Under the pieces are notes generated by a model. That model ran no database searches, was not told where the DNA came from, and saw only the letters and a list, made by a program, of their open reading frames with translations. The translations under genes were made by a program, and so were the position numbers. From Mastigamoeba balamuthi (Eukaryota; Evosea; Mastigamoebida; Mastigamoebidae), in the NCBI GenBank assembly GCA_902651635.1, contig CACRSC010000021.1, positions 330,004-394,003 on the forward strand: a stretch of DNA of 64,000 nucleotides, written 5' to 3'. This document shows, one piece after another, positions 43,401 through 52,852 of this stretch (position 1 is the first letter of the stretch; each line of letters opens with the position of its first letter).

Positions 43401-43530
43401 CGAGGATGCGGAGGAAGTGGCGACGAGGCCCAGGGGCAAGGCGCCGATGAAGAAGCGGCCGCGGACGTGGGTGCCAACAGAGCACTTCAGGAAGCGCCAG
43501 CGATTTGCGGGCTCCAGTTCGCATTCGTGA
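40443..43530 (+). CDS. CR-type (Crinkler) NTPase with ubiquitin-like header and basic C-terminus, CR 2
   Basis: Exons near 40443-40782, 40890-40952, 41026-41614, 41708-42805, 42850-~42950 and ~42988-43530. The first exon is a ubiquitin-like Crinkler header (SVWVKFPEQDAVPVDLDAEL, CGNDLKMRIREQLG, TIEVRVRTG). The third and fourth carry the P-loop ATPase: Walker A AGAPGTGKTRFVDQV, Walker B VAIFLGLDELLRVD, sensor VPVYQLTTTLRD. The last exon has IVVVRNGLVMYIETRYSA, where a nuclease-like CR domain would have its Q/E-x-K; here it is E-x-R, so catalysis is doubtful. The extreme C-terminus is basic (RGKAPMKKRPRTW), a plausible nuclear signal. The junction of exons 3 and 4 is unresolved: the best-looking splice leads into a stop, and staying in frame needs a weaker donor, so either a weak splice or a one-base break near 41,715-41,735 exists. 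Confidence 0.68.
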
Positions 43531-43654
43531 GCGTTATCTACAGACAAGAGAATACAGCCCCGGTGCTGGTTTGCGACACACAATTAGCTTTCATATTCAG
43601 AATTCAATGCTTGGTGCGGTGGTTGTGCAAGGACAGACGTTCTTCGTTCGTTCT

Positions 43655-46600
43655 TTACACGCGGGCCGTGGCGATGCGCAGGGCGGCAGATGACGCTACA
43701 ATGACAGCTGCCCACCCGCACGACGCCGCGCTCGCCGCCCCCGAGTCCGGCCGCGCCGACGACGGCGCAACCGGCGGCTCGGGTCCCGAGCTGGTCCCCG
43801 GTGGGGCCATGCCGCTCGACGGGCTCGTCGTGTTGGCCGGGACCTCCTGCGCCCTCCACCTCTGGGCCGCGCGCTGCACCGCCTCGTACTTGGCCGAGGC
43901 CGCGCCCTGCTGCTCGACGAGCCCCCACTCGTCGACGCCCGCGGCATAGCTCCCCGTCAGCCGCGACGTCACGAACAGCGAGCCGCCGAGCGCCGACCAG
44001 CGCTCGAAGAGGATCTCGTAGAGGTCGCCCATCAGCGTGGCCCTGTTGGCCTCGCGTGCAAAGGCCACGGCGTCGGCGCTGGCCGCGGGAGGCGCGAGGC
44101 GCTGGCCCCCGCTGTACGCGAACAGCCTCAGGCCGTGGGCCCTCGCGGCCTCGCCGTGCGCCGCGACGCCGGCCCCGACGTCGTCGTACGCGGCGTCGCG
44201 CAGGAGCTCGAGCAGAGTGGCGTTGGCCGCGGCCTGCGCGGGGTCGAGGGGCCTCGGCAGCGCGCCCGCGAGCGAGTCGCCGAAGAACGGCGCCACCGCG
44301 AGGGCGTCGGCCCTGACGGCCGCGGTGGAGAGGCGGGCGTGGGCCGCGAGCAGCCTCCAGCTGACGCTGGGGTCCGCGAACGAGCTCGAGAGGACCTTGA
44401 CGAGCCTCTCGGGGCTGTCGCCCTTCGAGAACTCGTCGACGAAGATCTGCGCATGAGAGGCAGCGCAGAGGCCAGTGAGCGCGTCGCAGGCGCAGGCACA
44501 AGCGAGGGGCGGACCTTGAACACTTGCAGGGACCTCTTCACGACCCACTCCTCGTCCAGCATCCAGTTGGCCCTCGCCATCCTCGCCGCGTGGTCGCCCT
44601 GCGCGTTCGCTCCCCACAGCTGCGCACCCCTCTGTTGTGAGTCCGAGCACAGAGACAGGCAACTTCGTGTGTGTGCTCGCCACGCACGTTGCTGGAGTAC
44701 TCGATGATGAACTGTTGCACAGGGTGAAGGGCAGCGCATTAGTCTACGGGGCAGGGCGGCAGTGCTGTGCGAGGGGTGCGGGTAGGCACCTTCTTGGTGG
44801 CGGGCCAGAAGTCCCTGAGGTTCCTGGCCATCTGCCGGACGTAGTCGTCCGTCGCGAGGTGCGGCACGCAGAGCCACGGGTCGCTGTTGGACATGTGCGA
44901 CACCTCCAGCAGGTAGTCCACCGCGACCCCCGGGTACACCTGCGCGTCTGCGTGAGGCCCACGAGGCAGAGGGCGCGCGCGCTGGCCCGCGGGGACAAAC
45001 GAGCGCACCGTCAGCGTGGCGACGCCGCCCTTCGCGCCGCTGAATTCGGACTTCCTGTTGAGGTCCGCGTCGGGCACACGGGCGACGACGGGCTCCAGGC
45101 TGACGTGGAACACCTTCGGGCCCGCGACCTCGACGACGAACTCGGCGCCCTGCAGGCCCGCCTCCTGCGTGCCGCCGTCCCTCGTGCGCACGGTGACGGA
45201 GGCGGTCGTGCTCGCCAGCCGCACGCGCTGCCCCGTCACGAGCCCGTGCGGCCTCGCCGTCGCCACGGCCGCCCACGGGAACGCCTCGCCGAGGTACCGC
45301 GACCCTCTGGGGCCCCCCTCGCTCACGTTGTCCAGCGCCATCGCGTAGGTCACCTCCCTGTTCTGGCTGAACGCTGCCGGGCGAGTGAGTTGCGGCAGGG
45401 CGCGAAGTCCGACGCGTTTGGACGCGTTTTTGCGTTAACGGACCGTCGAGGCGGGCGTTGTGGTGCCAGTGGGCGACGTTGCTGTTGTCCACGCGGCCCC
45501 ACTCGGCGAAGCGCACGACCGAGGGCGAGCCCAGCGCCCCGAGGAAGCCCGGGGCGACGAGCGCGCTGCGGTCGGCGACCTCGGGGGCGTAGAGGTGCAG
45601 GCGGCGGAACCTGTTGGCGCTGCTCATGTTCACCAGCGCCATCCCCAGCGCCGACGCCGCGCCCACGAGCAGCGCCCTCTTGGCCGGCAGCGCCACCGTC
45701 TCGACAGTCGTCGCCACCGCCGCCGTCGCGTTGGCGTCGCCGCCGTCGTGCGCGAACTCGACATGGCCCTCGCCGTCGCCGATGAACGCCCAGCGGCCGC
45801 CCGGCGCGCAGGCGGGCAGGCAGAGCTCCACGCGGGCCCTGCGGTCGACGGCGAGCGGGTACCCGCGCTCGTCGACGCGCGCGACGCCGTCGACGCCGCA
45901 GGCGTACGCGAGCGAGTCGACAAACGGCATCGACGCGGCGCCGCGCGCGACGCCCTCGAGGTTGACGCCGACGGCGAACGGCGCGTAGGCCGCGGCCTGC
46001 GGGCGCTCGGAGCTGAGCTCGAACTCGGCCCAGCGCAGCGCGGCGACGGCCGACCAGCGGACGCGGTAGGCCACGGCGGCCGCGGGGAACCTGCACGCCG
46101 AGGAGCCCAGCGTCGCGTTGGCCCCGCGCGCGGCGTCGCACCACGTCAGGCCGCCGTCGGTGCTCAGCTGCACAGAGACCGAGCCCTCGGGGGCGCGAGG
46201 GTCCCACGTGGCCAGGACGCTGCGGACGGGGCCGCCGCTGGGCAGGCGCATCGGAAGGCCCTCGAGGAACGGCACGTGCGACGCGAACGCGTTGAAACGC
46301 GCACGCGAGAGCGCCCGGACGCTGGCGGCGGCCAGGGGCTTGGCGTAGACGACGAGCTCGTCGATGAGACCGACGAAAGACGACCGCACGGCGGGAATAA
46401 CCGTGTTGCCGACGGCGAACGGCTGCACTTGCTGCCGCCCCGCAAACTCGAGCGGCCGCACGGCCGTCGCGTTGACGCGCGCGCGCCCGCCGGCGGTCCC
46501 GTTGACGTACGCGGCCACCTCGAGCGTCACGGGGTCGAACGTGCACGCGACATGGTTCCACGACCCCTGCACGACTCCCTCAGCCCTGGCGCTCGCTGTG

Positions 46601-47301
46601 GGCAGCCCGATTTCCAGGAAACGAGAATCTGACGTCAGAAATATCTCAGCAGATTCGCCTATCTTCTCTGCTCGGGGGGGTGTCAGGAAGCTCACCGCGC
46701 GCGTGCGGCGAGCCCGCGAGGGCCACGGAGCACGTGAAGGCGCCCCTGTCGACGCGGCCCTCGAGCGCGCCGCCCGCGCCGGCGGAGAACACGACGCCGG
46801 GCCCGTCGGCGCGCGGCAGAGCCCACGCGGACACCGCGGCCCCCCGGGCGGCAGCGGAGCGGCTGAGCGGCCCCTGCGCCCAGACGACCGCGTCTCCCGG
46901 GCCCAGCTCGGCGGCCCCCGTGCCCCAGGGCCCGGCGCCCGGCGCCAGCCTGCCGCCGGCGCTGGTGGGGGGCCGCCGGCCGCCGTCGACGGGCAGCGAG
47001 CTGTCGGGGAAGCCCGCGGCGTCAAAGTGCAGCAGCAGCGCCACGCCGGTGCTCTCGGGCGGCTGCGGGGCGTCAGACGCGGCGCGCGGGGCGGGGAGGG
47101 CGCGCGGGGGTGCGCGGGGCAGGCGCGCGCCTGGGCGGAAGGGACGAGAGACGGCTCGTAGCCGCCGGAAGCGGCGCGGGAGAGGGAGGACCAGGCGGCG
47201 AGGGCCGCGTTGTCCGCGGGGTGCAGCGCTGTGTAGTCGGCGCGCTGCACGTGGCGCTCGGCAGAGACGCAGATCGCGAGGAGCGCGAGGGCGAGCGACA
47301 T
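43655..47301 (-). CDS. Secreted LamG/concanavalin-like and glycosidase-like protein, possibly GPI-anchored
   Basis: Begins MSLALALLAICVSA, a signal peptide. The second and third exons form a concanavalin/LamG-like domain: GVALLLHFDAAGFPDSSLP, SWNHVACTFDP, AAYVNGTAGG, SFVGLIDELVVYAKPLAA. A linker with FLEGLPMRLPSGGPVRSVLA precedes a large domain related to secreted bacterial and protist glycoside-hydrolase-like proteins: SVVRFAEWGRVDNSNVAHW, VAVDYLLEVSHMSNSDPWLC with VPHLATDDYVRQMARNLRD, FIIEYSSNV and ADALAVAPFFGDSL. In related proteins the strand after the DDYVR helix usually reads EYSNEVW; here it is EYSSNV, so the acid/base Glu is missing. The tail is Pro/Thr/Ser-rich and ends in a hydrophobic stretch (AAVIVASSAAL), suitable for a GPI or membrane anchor. 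Likely a cell-surface carbohydrate-binding protein. Exact exon borders are approximate. Confidence 0.72.
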
Positions 47302-47625
47302 GGGAGGGGCCCCGGGGGGACGGGAGGGGGGGAGAAGCGGTGTGGGCTCGGTGTGCGAGCCGGTGGTGCGTAGGTGTGTGTTTGAAAAGATTGCAGGGGT
47401 TGACGGGGAAATCTGAAGGAAAACACAAGGGCGCCCTTTTTCCTCAGCTTCCGTTTTCCTCCGACGCGCTTCTCCGGATCCGGTCATCGGCATTCGTTCG
47501 CCCTATGCGGATGGCCTGCAGCCCTCAGGCGGCTGAGATCCCCTCCCAGCAGTCGCCTGGTGGGTGCCGTGTTTGAGCAGGTGCGCTGACCGCCCACCCT
47601 CAGCGAGGTCCTGGCCAGCAGAACC

Positions 47626-47900
47626 ATGCCAACCGAGGCCCTGCCTGCGGACGACATCCAGTCGCGGCGCGGCGGCATCGACGGGGACATCCTCAGGAGC
47701 GTCGAGGGGCTTGGCGACCCCGTGTGCTCGCACGTGCGAGCCCTCGAGGCCCTGGGGAGGCCGCCGTTCGACTTGGCTGCGAGTACGCCAGGTCCCACGA
47801 CCTGCTCGCGCGTGCGTGCCACGCACAGTCGGTCGAAGCCCTCTACGTGCTCGCGAGGCCGCCGTACTCGCTGGGGCACTCGGACGCGAGTGCGAGCCCG
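47626..47900 (+). pseudogene. Relic of the PPF-repeat family with a frame break
   Basis: One frame reads VRALEALGRPPFDLA. A second frame, offset by one base near 47,775, continues CEYARSHDLLARACHAQSVE and then ALYVLARPPYSLGHSDA. Together they form two PPF repeat units with the spacing seen in the gene at 3.6 kb. There is no splice pair that could join the frames in so few bases, and nothing recognisable continues on either side. This is a truncated and frame-broken copy. Confidence 0.62.
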
Positions 47901-48181
47901 CTATATCCATCGCGAGACCGCCACAGCTTTGCTCTGTGTGCCGGGAGTTCTGTCTGGGGCTTGGGTGGCTGAGTTGCCGGAGGCCAAGAGTTGAGGAGTC
48001 TCGGGAGGGTCCAGGCGCTGATGATCTGATGATCGGGAAAGCCCATGTAAATTGTCCGCGACGCCCGAGATAGTATTCCACTGGCAATGAGCGCATGCTG
48101 CCCAGGGTCCGCAGGGGTGCACGAGGAGATCGTTAGGCTGAGGAGAATCTGGGAGATTTCGCTGCTTGGGATTCTGCTTCT

Positions 48182-51100
48182 ATGCATTTTGTCGGAAAGT
48201 TCCTGCACTGCTGCCAGGCCATGCAAGTCTTCCACCACGTCTTCGCAGCCCTCAGGTGGTCCCGCTACATCGTGGCGGTCACGTGGGTTGCGATCGTGGC
48301 GGCCTGCGTGTGGCCCTCGCTGCATTTCGTCTCGATTACCTCGTCGTCTTTCGCGGCACCTTCGGGCACGCGGGCTGCCGTGGCCAAGGCAGCCCTCCAG
48401 GCGGCCTTCCCCCTCCAGACCAAGACCCAGCTGCTCACCGTGAGCCCGAATCGCCTCGCGCTGGCCACCCGGCCGCGCCCGGTGGCCGCGGAAGAGCCTC
48501 ACCTCTGACCATCACCCCCGGCTCTATAAATAGCTCCTCGTCGAGCGGACGCAGGGCAATGTCATCGACGAGTGGACACGCAGGTGCAGGGGAAATCGAC
48601 AGACGCCGGCGACCGCTCACTTGAGGTCGCTGGGGGGTTGTTGCGGCGTGCAGGCTCGTCGAGGCGCTGACGACGGAGATCCTGCCGGCGTCGTCTGCGC
48701 CGGCAGGGTCGGTCAGAGCCGTGGTGTCGTACTACAACGGGTCTCGGTCGCTTATGCTGCCCAGCGTCGTTTCTGGCGACAACCGCACGACACTGGTCGC
48801 GGTGTCGTACCTGTCGTTCCCCGATGAGAGGACCTGGGCCGACTCTGTGCGGTCGGGGGTCGCCAAGTGGGTCCAGGCGACTCCCGAAGGGGCCTCGGGC
48901 GAGTTCGCCGTCGAGATGAGCGGCATGGCACTGCTCTCTGTCGACGGCTCCATCAGCACCTCCAAGGACCTCAAGAAGATGGAGACCGTACGCACCCCGC
49001 TCCCATGTCGCTCGAGCTGGCTGACGGGCTGCGCAGATCTCGCTGCCGCTGGCTCTGCTGGTCATCGTGCTGGTGTTGCAGAGCGCACCGCTGATGGTCA
49101 TTCCGCTGACCAGCGTGTTCTTCTCGATCGCTGTCTCGTATTCGATCATGTACCTGTTTGGGAGGTCTGCCAACAGGGGATGGGAGGGGCCATGGTCTCA
49201 CTCACCCTCTCTTCGCGCCACTGCAGGTATGTCTTGGATGTGCCGTCAGTCTCGCCGTCGGTGATGATGTCCCTCACGACTGCCATGTCGTTTGACTACT
49301 CGTGCGCACCGGGTTGTCTCTCGGTGGGTGACATCGCCTCTGCAGGCTGTTCATCCTCTCTCGATACCGCGAGGAGCTCAGCTCCCGCAGGAAGTCCGAG
49401 GTGCCCCTGGCGTGGTTCTACCGGCCGCAGCCAGTCGACGTGGACAGCAACACAGAGTGCGTGTCCGCGGCCCTGGAGCACGCGGGCAAAATCGTGGCCA
49501 CCAGCGGCTGCGTGCTGCTTGTGTGCTTCCTCAGCATGATGCTGTTCCCCCTGCGCTTCATGCAGGCGTTCGGCCTCGCTGCCTCAGTTCGCTGTGACCG
49601 TGTGCGTCAATCTCACGCTGACGCCCGTCCTCCTGCTGCTCCTGCGCCCCCTGTTCTCGCTCGACGGCTTCTTCCCGGGCTTCAATACCACAAAGCTGTG
49701 GAGGCATGTCCGAGGTGTGTTCACGCGGGCCACTGTGGCGCCCGCAGGAGAGCCACCTCCGCCGCGGGAGTTCTGGAAGACGCTGGCCCTGGCCATCACG
49801 AGAGTCCCCGTGGCGATTGCAATTCTGGTCTGCGTGGTCGCCCTCTGCGCTCCGGTCGTCGTGGCCACGCTGTGGTTGCGCACGACAGCAGACCTCACGT
49901 ACATGCATCCCTCTGGCTCGCCTTCTGTGCAGGCACTTCATCATCTGGGTGAATCGTTCCCCCCCGGCATCATCTCGCCGTACAAGTGAGCTCCCTCAAG
50001 CTGCATCTCCGCCGCTTGTCTTTTGACAATCGGGTCATTCAGGGTTCTTGTGTGCATGAAGGACTCAACTGCGGCCAACGAGAGCGTCTGGAGCAACACG
50101 TTTTTCACCCAGTCTGGCGCGTGCATGAGGAGGCTGTCGGCTGTACCCGGGGTGAGCAACACGTCGGTGACGGGGGTCATGACGATCGGCGGGTCAACGA
50201 TATCGTTCAGGCAGGCCCAGGTGCTCCTCAACCCTCTGTCGGCTGCGTCGAAGACGCCCCTCGGGGCCACCTTCCGATTGCTCGCGGCCTCGTACGTCAG
50301 CGCCGGCAACGACTCGGCCCTGGTGGTCGTACCCACGGTGTTCGACCCCAGCGACAACATCAGCGGGTTCATCGACGCCGCGCGAGCTGTGTTGGACGAC
50401 TGCACCGAGCAGGGCCCATACGTTTACCACCTGATCGGAGCCCTGACGACTGAGCTGAAGGACTCGGTCGACAAGACGATGGAGCTGTTCCCCACTGTCA
50501 TCGGTGCAACAGCGGCCGTGGTCTTTGTGCTGCTGCTCATTGCGTACAGGACGCTGTTCATGCCCCCGCGCACGCTCCTCACCATCGCCCTGACACTGGG
50601 ATTCACGTTCGGGCTGGGAACGGTCTTCTTCGTGTTCGACTGGTTCGATAGGTTCTTTCCTACATTGCAAGAGGTCGACTCGTATTACTGGTTTGTGCCC
50701 ATAGCCTCGTTCGACATCATCTTGGGCCTGGCTCTGGACTACGACATCTTCCGTGAGTTCGATGGCACTCGCTCGCGGTACTCACAGCGGGTCGGCGCAG
50801 TGTTCTCGAGGATCGTGGAGTACCGACGAATGGGGGCGACAACGCGAGTTTCGGTGGTCAAGGGCGTGGAGAAAACCGGGTCGATAATCACGTTTGCAGG
50901 CGTCATCATGGCGCTCGCCTTTGGAGGCTTGATGAGCTCGTCCAACATAACGGTGATGCAGCTCGGGTTCATGCTGACGGTATCCGTGCTGTTGGACACC
51001 TTTGTTGTCCGCACACTGCTCGTGCCTCCTGTTGTCGCCCTGGCCCACGAGGCAAACTGGTTCCCCAAGGCTCTCTCACTTCCCGGGGGCGCCAAGAGTC

Positions 51101-51198
51101 GTGTCTTTGACAACACTGATATCGAGCCAGGCAGATGGGCTGTGGCGTCCCGATCAAAGTCTCGGGGAGCAGTTGTACCTGAGGAAGCTCGTAGATGA
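48182..51198 (+). CDS. MMPL/RND-family transporter
   Basis: A polytopic membrane protein of the resistance-nodulation-division superfamily (MMPL branch), moving lipids or hydrophobic substrates. Exons: 48182-48439, 48534-48583, 48654-48987, 49037-49164, 49227-49301, 49346-49985 (broken in frame) and 50043-51198. The N-terminus has one membrane helix (SRYIVAVTWVAIVAACVW), then a soluble loop. The first transmembrane block has LALLVIVLVLQSAPLMVIP and MSFDYS|LFILSRYREE, the MMPL signature GVDYSLFLVSRFREE. The second soluble loop and second block follow, with GLALDYDIFREF, VVKGVEKTGSIITFAG and VSVLLDTFVVRTLLVPPVVA. Within exon 49346-49985 the conserved helix switches frame near 49,584-49,592 (LRFMQAFGLAAS, then AVTVCVNLTLTPVLL) with no usable intron, so there is a one-base indel or an error. 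A start at Met 48221 is also possible. Confidence 0.82.
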
Positions 51199-51795
51199 AT
51201 GCTATCAAGTGTGCAAGAGTACAGACCACAATATCAATGCGCTGTGCTTTGAAATGTGCCTTCATAAAGATATCAGAAGACGCTTGTGTCAAATATCTCT
51301 CAAAGCCACAGACACAATAGGAAATGGCGATTCTGAGCGCAGGCCAACCCTACTAATGAGATTATTGAACGAGAATGGCAACGCAAGCTGTTCGCGGATC
51401 ATTCTGCAGACAGATACTCCCTCCCTATTCTTCCGGGTGGGCTTCTATCGGGAGAACAACGGTCATCTCAAAATCGAAACTTTCGAATTATCCTCCGCTT
51501 CATACTGAGATGCGTGCTTCAGACACCAACGGCTGTCTCTTACATGGCTGTGGACTGGATTGTACACAGCTCGGTTCTTTTTACTCCGGTCCCAACGATC
51601 CTCTAGGTGAAGCCTCCAGAGAAAATGCCGATGTATAGTGTCAGCGGTTAAGGATCGTCGATGAAACACGAGGTTTCTTCTTCATTTCGTCACCAGTTGT
51701 TTTTCCACAGTACCCAGACCTTCTTCGCAAAGAGTATCATCGCCATCAGTACTTTACACCGCTCACACTCACGCACTCGGGGACAGTCCACGAAG
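51199..51795. other. Intergenic region
   Basis: About 600 bases between the transporter and HAAKA copy B, lower in GC, no recognisable gene. It contains CACTCACGCACTC just before the copy B start. Confidence 0.35.
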
Positions 51796-52560
51796 ATGAA
51801 GCTGGAGATGCAGGACATGGCGGGGCGGCGCTTCTACGTGCTCAAGCCCTGGCACGCGAGGCTGAGTGACCCTGACTCCTTCCACGCCGCCAAGGCAACC
51901 GAAAACGGCCGAGTGTACACCACCACATCGCTGCGCAGGCTCGAGTCCCTGGGTGCCATCATCAGGGCCCCGCCCTTCGCCCACGGCGTTGTTCTCGTTG
52001 CCAAGGACGCCTCGGATATGCTGGGGGGCCGCGCGCAGGGCTTCTGGAAGCTAATCCAGAAGCGCCTCAGGGTCAAGCACGCCAGCAGCTCGATCGACCC
52101 GCACTTGATGCCCGAGCTGGCGGACCTCGGGGCGTGGCTGGCGGAGATCAGGACCGGCCCTGTGGAGGATGTGCCTCAGCTGAGGGCCAGCGCAACGCTG
52201 TTCCCGTGGTCCGACGAGGTCCTGGTCTCGGTGAAGCCGGAGAAGACAACGACCATGGTCTCTGCGAGGCAGAAGGAGATCACGGTGGCTGCTGCGACCA
52301 AGCACGACGTAACGAGCATGGCAGCAGTTGCCCCAGCACGGCACACATGGTCGCGGCTGTCCTCTCCTTCCAGTACTTTGTGCATGTCGAACAGCCCTGG
52401 AGCTCTGGGCTCCGAGGACGGGGCATTCGAGACGGATGATCCCTCGGAGGCGTTGGCGTTGTCGACCCCGGGAAAAGGGTTTGAGCTGTCAACCTGGGAC
52501 TGGGGTTTGGACACGTCACCAGACATGCGTGGCCCTGTAATAGACAGTATCAACCTCTAG
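51796..52560 (+). CDS. HAAKA-family protein, copy B
   Basis: A 254-residue uninterrupted frame with the HAAKA domain at residues 1-105: RRFYVLKPW, DPDSFHAAKATENGRVYTTT, LRRLESLGAIIRAPPF, HGVVLVAKDASDMLGGR, QGFWKLIQKRLRVKHASSS. It is nearly identical to copy C over the whole domain and about half identical to copy A. The middle is Glu/Thr/Val-rich (TLFPWSDEVLVSVKPEKTTT). The C-terminus DWGLDTSPDMRGPVIDSINL matches SWDWGSETCPDVQGPVLDG in copy C, so the tail is a second conserved element, acidic with aromatic residues, like a transactivation-type tail. Function is unknown. It lies immediately upstream of CR gene 3 on the same strand with about 290 bases between. Confidence 0.75.
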   Translation: MKLEMQDMAGRRFYVLKPWHARLSDPDSFHAAKATENGRVYTTTSLRRLESLGAIIRAPPFAHGVVLVAKDASDMLGGRAQGFWKLIQKRLRVKHASSSIDPHLMPELADLGAWLAEIRTGPVEDVPQLRASATLFPWSDEVLVSVKPEKTTTMVSARQKEITVAAATKHDVTSMAAVAPARHTWSRLSSPSSTLCMSNSPGALGSEDGAFETDDPSEALALSTPGKGFELSTWDWGLDTSPDMRGPVIDSINL

Positions 52561-52852
52561 TGTAACTGTAGCCTGTTCCCTTGATCTCTTTTTGGGCTGA
52601 AATTATTGGCTAATAACAAACCAATCTGGCAGGCACAGCAGTAAGAGATCCACTGGAAAGGAAGCAGACCCGCCAAGAAGGCAGAAATGCCAGGTTCTCC
52701 CGTGCAGCGTGCTTTGCACTGACCTGTCCTTGGAACAGATTTCTGAGAATCAGTTGAATCTGTCAGAACCAGAGTGATTTCTCGGTCATCAGTGTGCGGT
52801 GTGGATTGTGAATACCGCGGTTGTCCTTCAAGGCCACATCTTTGTTGCGGAG

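Noticed and set aside
48521-48531. CTATAAATAG as a promoter
   Set aside because: It lies in an intron of the MMPL gene, and the final TAG is used as the acceptor of the small second exon.
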